Origin: Buttiauxella sp049686335
Lineage (GTDB): Bacteria; Pseudomonadota; Gammaproteobacteria; Enterobacterales; Enterobacteriaceae
Assembly: GCF_049686335.1 (NCBI RefSeq)
Contig: NZ_JBAVHX010000002.1
Location: 1 to 64,000, forward strand
Length of the DNA: 64,000 nucleotides
Direction of reading: 5' to 3'
The translations under genes and the position numbers were made by a program. Below, one piece after another: positions 17,918 through 26,122 of this stretch; the stretch's first letter is position 1, and each line of letters begins with the position of its first letter. The notes below the pieces were generated by a model. The model was not told the DNA's origin. It did not search any database and saw nothing but the letters and a program-made list of their open reading frames with translations.

Positions 17918-18541
17918 GTGCTTAACAAACTGAATCGTCTGCTGGATAGCGCAGGCATTACGTTGCCAGAAAACCAGAAACAACAGCTGGTGGGTTATGT
18001 TGAACTGCTCCACAAGTGGAACAAAGCGTACAACCTGACCTCAGTACGTCATCCAGATGACATGCTGGTACGCCATATTCTCGACAGCATTGTTGTCGAA
18101 CCGTATTTGCAGGGCTCACGTTTTATCGATGTGGGGACTGGGCCGGGTCTGCCGGGGATACCACTTGCGATCGTGCGTCCTGACTCGCATTTTACGTTGT
18201 TGGATAGTCTGGGTAAGCGGGTACGCTTTTTGCGTCAGGTTCAGCACGAGCTGCATCTTGAGAACATCACGCCAGTGCAGAGTCGTGTGGAGGAGTTCCC
18301 TGCTGAACCCCCTTTCGACGGCGTCATCAGCCGTGCTTTTGCGTCTATGACGGACATGGTGACCTGGTGTAAACATCTGCCATCAGAGAACGGTCGCTTT
18401 TACGCACTCAAGGGTTTACGCCCTGATGATGAAATTGCAACCTTGCCTGAAAACTTTAGCGTTGAACAAGTCGTTCGTTTGCAGGTTCCTGAGCTTGATG
18501 GTGAACGACATTTGGTGATGATTAAGGCAAACAAAACTTAA
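17918..18541 (+). CDS. rsmG: RsmG (GidB), 16S rRNA m7G527 methyltransferase
   Basis: 207 aa, class I SAM-dependent methyltransferase that methylates G527 of 16S rRNA; loss gives low-level streptomycin resistance in E. coli. The SAM-binding motif FIDVGTGPGLPGIPLAI is near residue 69, preceded by HKWNKAYNLTSVR, which is typical of the family. It starts with GTG, as in E. coli. It is transcribed after mnmG and upstream of the atp operon. Confidence 0.96.
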   Translation: MLNKLNRLLDSAGITLPENQKQQLVGYVELLHKWNKAYNLTSVRHPDDMLVRHILDSIVVEPYLQGSRFIDVGTGPGLPGIPLAIVRPDSHFTLLDSLGKRVRFLRQVQHELHLENITPVQSRVEEFPAEPPFDGVISRAFASMTDMVTWCKHLPSENGRFYALKGLRPDDEIATLPENFSVEQVVRLQVPELDGERHLVMIKANKT

Positions 18542-19161
18542 TATTTATCAAAAAAAAGCGAAAAAGGAATGTTTCGCGAAAGTTAAAAATACACAGGAGA
18601 ATGGCTGACATTCCTGGTTACATTTAACGATATTTTAACATGTTCGCACCTGATTTTTTAACTCGACAGATATTGTGGAGTTTTAAAATGGTCAACATTG
18701 AAAATATAACCGTGCTAATTATTGTATGACTTTTTCACTCGTCTGAATGTTAAAAGCTTCGTAAAAATGTCAATGAAATGTTTTAGCGGTGTTTCAATCT
18801 GTTTTAAATAGACTAGACAGTAATCAGCTTATTTATCAGACATCTGTGTTTCGCACTTTAAGAGACATACAATTGTGCAAAGCCTGTGAGATGTTTGAAT
18901 TGTGATCTGGTGCACGCTTTATTAGGCGGGTATTTCGGTTATTTGCAGTTTTTGGGAAAATTACCGGCATTCAGCAAAAGTTGAAAAATAACGGCACAGG
19001 AAAATATTTAAACATTTGTTCACCTTTTTGCTACTTATTGTTTGAAATCACGGGGCCGCACCGTATAATTTGCTCGCTTTTTGAGGCTTGACTCAAAGTC
19101 GTAAAGGCAGTTTTATACGACACGCGACATACCCCGAAGGGAGCAGGAGTTAGGATACGCC
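18542..19161 (+). promoter_or_regulatory. atp operon upstream region with promoter
   Basis: About 620 bp without a credible gene, AT-rich in its first 500 bp. The main promoter is TTGAAA (19042-19047) and TATAAT (19064-19069), 16 bp apart, with the same flanking CACGGGG and GCACCG as the E. coli atpI promoter. The length of the gap is also about that of E. coli. I see no convincing small ORF or tRNA in it. Confidence 0.85.
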
Positions 19162-19542
19162 ATGTCTATGTCGCTATTGAGTAGAAACGTTGCTCGTAAG
19201 CTTCTGTTCCTTCAGCTTCTAGCAGTGATAGCAATTGGATTGCTGTTTTGCCTCAAAGACCCCACGTGGGGTGCTTCTGCCTTCGGCGGAGGCCTGGCAG
19301 CCTGGTTGCCAAATGCAGTATTTATGAATTTCGCCTGGCGTCACCAGGTGCATACACCGTCTAAAGGCCGTATGGCCTGGACCTTCGCTATCGGCGAAGT
19401 GTTAAAGGTGATTGCGAGCTTTACCATACTGGTGGTGGCGTTAGCTGGTTTTAAGGCGGTATTGTTGCCGCTAATTGTGACGTGGGTTTCGGTGCTGGTT
19501 GTGCAGATACTCGCACCAGCTGTAATTAACAACAAAGGGTAA
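19162..19542 (+). CDS. atpI: AtpI, ATP synthase assembly/accessory protein
   Basis: 126 aa with four hydrophobic segments (about residues 15-33, 38-55, 70-92 and 97-120). It is the non-subunit first gene of the atp operon, thought to help c-ring assembly or Mg2+ handling. GGGAGCAGGAG precedes the ATG. The C-terminal VVQILAPAVINNKG is identical to E. coli AtpI. Confidence 0.95.
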   Translation: MSMSLLSRNVARKLLFLQLLAVIAIGLLFCLKDPTWGASAFGGGLAAWLPNAVFMNFAWRHQVHTPSKGRMAWTFAIGEVLKVIASFTILVVALAGFKAVLLPLIVTWVSVLVVQILAPAVINNKG

Positions 19543-19550
19543 GAGGCATC

Positions 19551-20369
19551 ATGTCTGCAGGAGAAATCTCTACACCGCAGGAGTATATAGGCCACCATCT
19601 GAATAACCTTCAGCTGGACCTGCGTACTTTCTCGCTGGTTGATCCGTATCACCCCCCAGCCACCTTCTGGACACTCAATATTGACTCCATGTTCTTCTCC
19701 GTGGTTTTGGGTTTCTTGTTCCTGGTGTTATTTCGCAAAGTAGCTAAAAATGCTACCAGTGGCGTCCCAGGGAAATTCCAGACTGCAGTTGAGTTGGTCA
19801 TCGGTTTTGTTAATAGCAGTGTCAAAGACATGTACCATGGCAAAAGCAAGGTCATCGCACCGCTTGCCCTGACTGTCTTTGTCTGGGTATTCCTGATGAA
19901 CCTGATGGACTTGCTGCCAATCGATTTCTTGCCATATATCGGCGAGCATATCTTTGGTCTGCCTGCTCTGCGTGTGGTACCGTCTGCGGACGTGAACATC
20001 ACCCTGTCCATGGCGCTAGGCGTATTCATCCTCATTCTGTTCTACAGCATCAAAATGAAAGGCATTGGCGGCTTCACGAAAGAGCTGACGCTGCAGCCGT
20101 TCAATCACTGGGCATTTATTCCTTTCAACTTAATCCTTGAAGGTGTAAGCCTGCTGTCCAAGCCTATCTCACTTGGTCTGCGACTGTTCGGCAACATGTA
20201 TGCCGGTGAATTGATTTTCATTCTGATTGCTGGTCTGTTGCCGTGGTGGTCACAGTGGATTCTGAGTGTGCCTTGGGCCATTTTCCACATCCTGATCATT
20301 ACGCTACAAGCCTTCATTTTCATGGTTCTGACGATTGTCTATCTGTCGATGGCATCTGAAGAGCATTGA
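19551..20369 (+). CDS. atpB: ATP synthase F0 subunit a
   Basis: 272 aa membrane subunit that forms the proton half-channels against the c-ring. The essential arginine (aR210 of E. coli) is in SLGLRLFGNMYAGELI. Five or six transmembrane helices; C-terminus LTIVYLSMASEEH. It begins 8 nt after atpI. Confidence 0.97.
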   Translation: MSAGEISTPQEYIGHHLNNLQLDLRTFSLVDPYHPPATFWTLNIDSMFFSVVLGFLFLVLFRKVAKNATSGVPGKFQTAVELVIGFVNSSVKDMYHGKSKVIAPLALTVFVWVFLMNLMDLLPIDFLPYIGEHIFGLPALRVVPSADVNITLSMALGVFILILFYSIKMKGIGGFTKELTLQPFNHWAFIPFNLILEGVSLLSKPISLGLRLFGNMYAGELIFILIAGLLPWWSQWILSVPWAIFHILIITLQAFIFMVLTIVYLSMASEEH

Positions 20370-20417
20370 TTTTACTTACCACTACTGCGTTTTAACTGAA
20401 ACAAACTGGAGACTGTC

Positions 20418-20657
20418 ATGGAAAACCTGAATATGGATCTGCTGTACATGGCTGCCGCGATTATGATGGGCCTTGCGGCAATCGGTGCGGCGATCGGTAT
20501 CGGCATCCTCGGTGGAAAATTCCTGGAAGGCGCAGCGCGTCAACCTGATCTGATTCCTCTGCTGCGTACTCAGTTCTTTATCGTTATGGGTCTGGTGGAT
20601 GCTATCCCGATGATCGCTGTTGGTCTGGGTCTGTACGTGATGTTCGCCGTCGCGTAG
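20418..20657 (+). CDS. atpE: ATP synthase F0 subunit c
   Basis: 79 aa hairpin of two transmembrane helices, with the polar loop RQPD (41-44) and the proton-carrying Asp61 in VDAIPMI. It oligomerises into the rotor ring. Essentially identical to E. coli. A good GGAG lies 6 nt before the ATG, consistent with the high translation needed for its stoichiometry. Confidence 0.98.
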   Translation: MENLNMDLLYMAAAIMMGLAAIGAAIGIGILGGKFLEGAARQPDLIPLLRTQFFIVMGLVDAIPMIAVGLGLYVMFAVA

Positions 20658-20718
20658 TAAGCATTGCTTAATATACCAAGCAATATCAGAACGTTAACTA
20701 ACAAAGAGGCATTGTGCT

Positions 20719-21189
20719 GTGAATCTTAACGCAACAATCCTCGGCCAGGCCATCGCGTTTGTCCTGTTTGTTCTGTTCTGTATGAAGTACGTATGGCCGC
20801 CAATCATGGCTGCCATCGAGAAGCGTCAACAAGAAATTGCTGATGGTCTCTCTTCTGCAGAACGTGCCAAAAAGGACCTTGACCTTGCACAGGCCAACGC
20901 GACCGACCAGCTGAAAAAAGCCAAAGCGGAAGCTCAGGTGATTATCGAGCAAGCGAACAAACGCCGCTCGCAGATCCTTGAAGAAGCTAAAACCGAGGCA
21001 GAGCAGGAACGTGACAAAATCGTTGCACAGGCTCAGGCAGAAATCGACGCAGAGCGTAAACGCGCTCGTGAAGAACTGCGTAAGCAAGTGGCTCTGCTGG
21101 CGATTGCCGGTGCCGAGAAGATCATTGAACGTTCCGTGGATGAAGCTGCTAACAGCGACATCGTTGATAAACTGGTCGCTGAACTGTAA
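20719..21189 (+). CDS. atpF: ATP synthase F0 subunit b
   Basis: 156 aa. One N-terminal transmembrane helix (about residues 5-25) then a long charged coiled coil rich in Ala, Glu, Lys and Arg that forms the peripheral stalk as a dimer. The start is GTG (20719), as in E. coli, with AAAGAGG upstream; the ATG within residue 22 would lose the membrane anchor. Confidence 0.97.
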   Translation: MNLNATILGQAIAFVLFVLFCMKYVWPPIMAAIEKRQQEIADGLSSAERAKKDLDLAQANATDQLKKAKAEAQVIIEQANKRRSQILEEAKTEAEQERDKIVAQAQAEIDAERKRAREELRKQVALLAIAGAEKIIERSVDEAANSDIVDKLVAEL

Positions 21190-21203
21190 GGAGGGAGGGG
21201 CTG

Positions 21204-21737
21204 ATGTCTGAATTTGTAACTGTAGCTCGCCCCTACGCCAAAGCAGCTTTTGACTTTGCCGTCGAACACCAAAGCATCGATAACTGGCAGTCCATGCTAG
21301 CTTTCGCCGCCGAGGTGTCTAAAAACGAACAAATGGCAGAGCTACTCTCCGGCGCTTTTGCACCGGAAACGCTCTCTCAGTCGTTTATCTCTATTTGTGG
21401 TGACCAGTTAGACGCCAACGGCCAGAACCTGATTAAGGTGATGGCTGAAAATGGTCGTTTGAAGGTTCTCCCTGATGTTCTAGAGCAATTCGTTCAACTG
21501 CGTGCAGCCCGAGAGGCTACGGTTGAAGTCGAAGTGACTTCTGCTAGCGCGTTAAACGAAGCCCAGCTTTCGAAAATCAGCGCCGCGATGGAAAAACGTC
21601 TGTCACGCAAAGTTAAGCTGAATTGCAAAATTGATAAGTCTGTAATGGCAGGTGTCATCATCCGTGCGGGTGATATGGTCATTGATGGTAGCGTACGCGG
21701 CCGTCTTGATCGCCTGACAGACGTCTTGCAGTCTTAA
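21204..21737 (+). CDS. atpH: ATP synthase F1 subunit delta
   Basis: 177 aa OSCP/delta family protein linking the b-dimer stalk to the top of the alpha3beta3 head. N-terminal TVARPYAKAAFDFA and C-terminal VIIRAGDMVIDGSVRGRLDRL are the family hallmarks. GGAGGGAGGGG lies ahead of the ATG. Confidence 0.97.
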   Translation: MSEFVTVARPYAKAAFDFAVEHQSIDNWQSMLAFAAEVSKNEQMAELLSGAFAPETLSQSFISICGDQLDANGQNLIKVMAENGRLKVLPDVLEQFVQLRAAREATVEVEVTSASALNEAQLSKISAAMEKRLSRKVKLNCKIDKSVMAGVIIRAGDMVIDGSVRGRLDRLTDVLQS

Positions 21738-21749
21738 GGGGACTGGAGC

Positions 21750-23291
21750 ATGCAACTGAATTCCACCGAAATCAGCGAACTGATCAAGCAGCGCATTGCT
21801 CAGTTCAGTGTTGTGAGCGAGGCTCACAACGAAGGTACAATCGTTTCTGTAAGTGACGGTATCATCCGCGTACACGGCCTGGCCGATGTAATGCAGGGTG
21901 AGATGATTTCCCTGCCGGGAAACCGTTACGCCATTGCACTGAACCTCGAGCGCGACTCCGTAGGTGCAGTAGTAATGGGTCCGTACGCTGACCTTGCCGA
22001 AGGCATGAAAGTTAAGTGTACTGGCCGTATTCTTGAAGTACCAGTTGGCCGCGGCCTGCTGGGCCGCGTGGTGAACACCCTGGGTGCACCTATCGACGGT
22101 AAAGGTCCTTTGGACCACGACGGCTTTGCTGCTGTTGAAGCGATTGCTCCGGGCGTAATCGAACGTCAATCCGTAGACCAGCCGGTTCAGACCGGTTATA
22201 AGTCGGTTGATGCCATGATTCCAATCGGCCGTGGTCAGCGTGAGCTGGTCATCGGTGACCGTCAGACCGGTAAAACCGCTCTGGCGATCGATGCCATCAT
22301 CAACCAACGTGATTCCGGCATTAAATGTATCTACGTTGCAATCGGCCAGAAAGCATCCACTATTTCTAACGTGGTTCGTAAACTGGAAGAACACGGCGCA
22401 CTGGCTAACACCATCGTGGTTGTTGCTACTGCTTCTGAATCCGCTGCACTGCAATATCTGGCTCCGTATGCTGGTTGCGCAATGGGTGAATACTTCCGTG
22501 ACCGCGGTGAAGATGCACTGATCGTATATGATGACCTGTCTAAGCAGGCTGTTGCATACCGCCAGATCTCCCTGCTGCTTCGTCGTCCACCAGGCCGTGA
22601 AGCATTCCCAGGCGACGTGTTCTATCTCCACTCCCGTCTGCTGGAACGTGCTGCGCGTGTTAACGCCGAGTACGTTGAAGCATTCACCAATGGTGAAGTG
22701 AAAGGTAAAACCGGCTCCCTGACTGCTCTGCCGATTATCGAAACTCAAGCTGGTGACGTTTCCGCGTTCGTTCCGACTAACGTAATTTCTATTACCGATG
22801 GTCAGATCTTCCTGGAATCCAACCTGTTTAACGCCGGTATTCGTCCTGCGGTTAACCCGGGTATCTCCGTATCTCGTGTTGGTGGTGCTGCTCAGACCAA
22901 GATCATGAAAAAACTGTCCGGTGGTATCCGTACCGCTCTGGCACAGTATCGTGAACTGGCTGCGTTCTCTCAGTTTGCATCTGACCTTGACGACGCAACT
23001 CGTAAGCAGCTGAATCACGGTCAAAAAGTGACCGAGCTTCTGAAACAGAAACAATATGCGCCAATGTCTGTTGCGCAGCAGTCTCTGGTTCTGTTCGCTG
23101 CTGAACGTGGTTACCTCGAAGATGTGGAACTGGCTAAAATCGGTAGCTTCGAAGCCGCTCTGCTGGCTTACGTTGACCGTGACCATGCTCCACTGATGCA
23201 AGAAATCAACCAATCTGGTGGCTATAACGACGAAATCGAAGGCAAGCTGAAAGGCATCCTCGATTCCTTCAAAGCAACTCAGTCCTGGTAA
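21750..23291 (+). CDS. atpA: ATP synthase F1 subunit alpha
   Basis: 513 aa. Nucleotide-binding subunit with Walker A GDRQTGKT (about residue 169), a beta-barrel N-terminal domain and a helical C-terminal domain. Sites on alpha are non-catalytic. Near identical to E. coli in length and sequence. Third bases are strongly biased, as in highly expressed genes. A 536-codon antisense open frame runs across it but is a by-product of this codon bias. Confidence 0.98.
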   Translation: MQLNSTEISELIKQRIAQFSVVSEAHNEGTIVSVSDGIIRVHGLADVMQGEMISLPGNRYAIALNLERDSVGAVVMGPYADLAEGMKVKCTGRILEVPVGRGLLGRVVNTLGAPIDGKGPLDHDGFAAVEAIAPGVIERQSVDQPVQTGYKSVDAMIPIGRGQRELVIGDRQTGKTALAIDAIINQRDSGIKCIYVAIGQKASTISNVVRKLEEHGALANTIVVVATASESAALQYLAPYAGCAMGEYFRDRGEDALIVYDDLSKQAVAYRQISLLLRRPPGREAFPGDVFYLHSRLLERAARVNAEYVEAFTNGEVKGKTGSLTALPIIETQAGDVSAFVPTNVISITDGQIFLESNLFNAGIRPAVNPGISVSRVGGAAQTKIMKKLSGGIRTALAQYRELAAFSQFASDLDDATRKQLNHGQKVTELLKQKQYAPMSVAQQSLVLFAAERGYLEDVELAKIGSFEAALLAYVDRDHAPLMQEINQSGGYNDEIEGKLKGILDSFKATQSW

Positions 23292-23341
23292 AGTCTGGCG
23301 GCTTGTCTTAGGGCAAGCCGCAAGGCATTGAGGAGAAGCTC

Positions 23342-24205
23342 ATGGCCGGCGCAAAAGAGATACGTAGTAAGATCGCAAGCGTCCAGAACACGCAGAAGAT
23401 CACCAAAGCAATGGAAATGGTCGCCGCGTCCAAAATGCGTAAATCGCAGGAACGCATGGCAGCCAGCCGTCCTTACGCAACAACCATGCGTAAAGTGATT
23501 GGCCACCTTGCTCTGGGTAATCTTGAATACAAACACCCTTACCTGGATGAACGCGAAGTTAAACGCGTGGGCTACCTGGTGGTGTCCACTGACCGTGGTC
23601 TGTGTGGTGGCTTGAACACTAACCTGTTCAAAAAGCTGCTGGCTGACATGAAAGAGTGGTCCGACAAAGGCGTTCAGAGCGAAATCGCTATGATCGGCTC
23701 CAAGGGCGTCTCTTTCTTCAACTCTGTAGGCGGCAATATTGTTGCTCAGGTGACTGGTATGGGTGATAACCCTTCCCTGTCCGAGTTGATTGGCCCGGTG
23801 AAAGTGATGTTGCAGGCCTACGATGAAGGCCGTCTGGACAAGCTGTATGTTGTCAGCAACAAATTTATTAACACAATGTCTCAGGTTCCGACTATCACCC
23901 AACTGCTGCCGTTACCGCCAGCAGAAGATGGTGAGTTGAAGAAGAAATCCTGGGATTATCTGTATGAACCTGATCCTAAAGCGCTGCTGGATACCTTGCT
24001 GCGCCGTTATGTGGAATCTCAGGTTTATCAGGGCGTCGTAGAAAACCTGGCCAGCGAGCAGGCCGCACGAATGGTGGCGATGAAAGCCGCTACCGACAAT
24101 GGCGGCAGCCTGATTAAAGAGCTGCAGTTGGTTTACAACAAAGCTCGTCAGGCCAGCATTACTCAGGAACTCACCGAAATCGTCGGTGGCGCTTCCGCGG
24201 TATAA
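23342..24205 (+). CDS. atpG: ATP synthase F1 subunit gamma
   Basis: 287 aa rotor subunit. The N-terminal helix (IRSKIASVQNTQKITKAMEM) and the C-terminal helix (AAT DNGGSLIKELQLVYNKARQ region) form the central coiled-coil shaft, with a Rossmann-like domain between. Follows atpA by 50 bp with GAGGAG ahead of the start. Confidence 0.97.
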   Translation: MAGAKEIRSKIASVQNTQKITKAMEMVAASKMRKSQERMAASRPYATTMRKVIGHLALGNLEYKHPYLDEREVKRVGYLVVSTDRGLCGGLNTNLFKKLLADMKEWSDKGVQSEIAMIGSKGVSFFNSVGGNIVAQVTGMGDNPSLSELIGPVKVMLQAYDEGRLDKLYVVSNKFINTMSQVPTITQLLPLPPAEDGELKKKSWDYLYEPDPKALLDTLLRRYVESQVYQGVVENLASEQAARMVAMKAATDNGGSLIKELQLVYNKARQASITQELTEIVGGASAV

Positions 24206-24233
24206 CCAGGTTTACGTATTTAGAGGATTCGAG

Positions 24234-25616
24234 ATGGCTACTGGAAAGATTATCCAGGTAATCGGCGCCGTGGTGGACGTCGAGTTCCCTCAGGATGCCG
24301 TACCAAAAGTGTACGACGCCCTTGAGGTTACAAATGGTAAAGAACGTCTGGTGCTGGAAGTTCAGCAACAGCTGGGTGGTGGCGTAGTTCGTACTATCGC
24401 CATGGGTACTTCTGACGGCCTGCGTCGCGGTCTGGAAGTTGCTAACCTCGATCACCCAATTGAAGTGCCGGTAGGTAAAGCGACTCTGGGCCGTATCATG
24501 AACGTCCTGGGCGAGCCTATCGACATGAAAGGCGATATCGGCGAAGAAGAGCGTTGGGCTATTCACCGTGCTGCACCAAGCTACGAAGAACTGTCAAGCT
24601 CCCAGGATCTGCTGGAAACCGGCATCAAAGTAATGGACCTGATTTGTCCGTTCGCTAAGGGCGGTAAAGTCGGTCTGTTCGGTGGTGCGGGTGTGGGTAA
24701 AACTGTAAACATGATGGAGCTGATCCGTAACATCGCGATCGAGCACTCCGGTTACTCTGTGTTTGCAGGCGTGGGTGAGCGTACTCGTGAGGGTAACGAC
24801 TTCTACCACGAAATGACTGACTCCAACGTTCTGGACAAAGTTTCACTGGTTTACGGCCAGATGAACGAGCCACCGGGTAACCGTCTGCGTGTTGCGCTGA
24901 CCGGTCTGACCATGGCTGAGAAGTTCCGTGACGAAGGTCGTGACGTTCTGCTGTTCGTTGATAACATTTACCGTTATACCCTGGCCGGTACAGAAGTATC
25001 TGCACTGCTGGGTCGTATGCCATCTGCGGTAGGTTATCAGCCAACTCTGGCAGAAGAGATGGGTGTTTTGCAGGAGCGTATTACCTCCACCAAAACTGGC
25101 TCAATCACTTCTGTTCAAGCGGTATACGTACCTGCGGATGACTTGACTGACCCATCACCAGCAACCACCTTTGCTCACCTGGATGCAACCGTGGTACTGA
25201 GCCGTAACATCGCGTCTCTGGGTATCTACCCTGCGGTAGATCCACTGGATTCCACCAGCCGTCAGTTAGATCCACTGGTTGTTGGTCAGGAACACTACGA
25301 CACCGCGCGTGGCGTGCAGTCAATCCTGCAACGTTACCAGGAACTGAAAGACATCATCGCCATTCTTGGTATGGATGAACTTTCTGAAGAAGATAAATTG
25401 GTTGTAGCACGTGCGCGTAAGATCCAGCGCTTCCTGTCTCAACCATTCTTCGTAGCAGAAGTCTTTACCGGTTCTCCGGGCAAGTTCGTATCGCTGAAAG
25501 ATACTATCCGTGGCTTTAAAGGCATCATGGACGGCGAGTATGACCATCTGCCAGAGCAGGCGTTCTACATGGTTGGCACTATCGACGAAGCTGTTGAGAA
25601 AGCTAAAAAACTTTAA
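24234..25616 (+). CDS. atpD: ATP synthase F1 subunit beta (catalytic)
   Basis: 460 aa catalytic subunit. Walker A GGAGVGKT (about residue 149), catalytic Glu region GVGERTREGND and Walker B LLFVDNIYRYT. An in-frame ATG at 24186 overlaps atpG and would add 16 unrelated residues; the ATG at 24234 has GAGGA upstream and starts the conserved MATGKIIQVIGAVVDVEFP. Confidence 0.98.
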   Translation: MATGKIIQVIGAVVDVEFPQDAVPKVYDALEVTNGKERLVLEVQQQLGGGVVRTIAMGTSDGLRRGLEVANLDHPIEVPVGKATLGRIMNVLGEPIDMKGDIGEEERWAIHRAAPSYEELSSSQDLLETGIKVMDLICPFAKGGKVGLFGGAGVGKTVNMMELIRNIAIEHSGYSVFAGVGERTREGNDFYHEMTDSNVLDKVSLVYGQMNEPPGNRLRVALTGLTMAEKFRDEGRDVLLFVDNIYRYTLAGTEVSALLGRMPSAVGYQPTLAEEMGVLQERITSTKTGSITSVQAVYVPADDLTDPSPATTFAHLDATVVLSRNIASLGIYPAVDPLDSTSRQLDPLVVGQEHYDTARGVQSILQRYQELKDIIAILGMDELSEEDKLVVARARKIQRFLSQPFFVAEVFTGSPGKFVSLKDTIRGFKGIMDGEYDHLPEQAFYMVGTIDEAVEKAKKL

Positions 25617-25636
25617 CGCCTTAATCGGAGGGTGAT

Positions 25637-26056
25637 ATGGCAATGACTTACCACCTGGACGTCGTCAGCGCGGAACAACAAATGTTTTCCGGTCTGGTCG
25701 AAAAGATCCAGGTAACGGGTAGTGAAGGTGAACTGGGTATTTTCCCTGGTCACGCCCCACTGCTCACCGCCATTAAGCCTGGTATGATCCGCATCGTGAA
25801 GCAGCATGGACAGGAAGAGTACATCTACTTGTCTGGTGGTGTGTTGGAAGTGCAGCCTGGCACAGTGACTGTGCTGGCCGATACCGCGATTCGTGGCCAG
25901 GACCTCGACGAAGCTCGAGCTCTGGAAGCGAAGCGTAAAGCGGAAGAGCGTATGCACAGTTCCCACGGTGATGTGGACTACGCTCAGGCTTCTGCTGAAC
26001 TGGCTAAAGCGATCGCGAAACTTCGCGTTATCGAGTTGACCAGAAAAGCGATGTAA
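25637..26056 (+). CDS. atpC: ATP synthase F1 subunit epsilon
   Basis: 139 aa. N-terminal beta-sandwich (about residues 1-85, with EGELGIFPGHAPLLT) and a C-terminal helical hairpin that can inhibit ATPase activity. Last gene of the atp operon, followed by a strong terminator. Confidence 0.97.
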   Translation: MAMTYHLDVVSAEQQMFSGLVEKIQVTGSEGELGIFPGHAPLLTAIKPGMIRIVKQHGQEEYIYLSGGVLEVQPGTVTVLADTAIRGQDLDEARALEAKRKAEERMHSSHGDVDYAQASAELAKAIAKLRVIELTRKAM

Positions 26057-26074
26057 CTACCTGCTTGAAAAGAC

Positions 26075-26110
26075 AAATGCCAGCCAGGTTTCCCTGACTG
26101 GCATTTTTTT
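26075..26110 (+). terminator. atp operon terminator
   Basis: Hairpin AAATGCCAGCCAGG (26075-26088) with CCTGACTGGCATTT (26093-26106), one mismatch, followed by a T-run to 26110. On the other strand it follows the pelX stop and has a weaker T-rich tail, so it may serve both genes. Confidence 0.88.
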
Positions 26111-26122
26111 CGCCTCAACCTT

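Noticed and set aside
18901..18916. CRP-like site TGTGA-N6-GCACG upstream of atpI
   Set aside because: The second half-site is poor and it lies about 160 bp from the atp promoter, too far for a simple role.
21603..23213. 536-codon open frame antisense to atpA
   Set aside because: Mirrors the codon bias of the highly expressed atpA; no ribosome site, and its composition is an artefact of the opposite strand.
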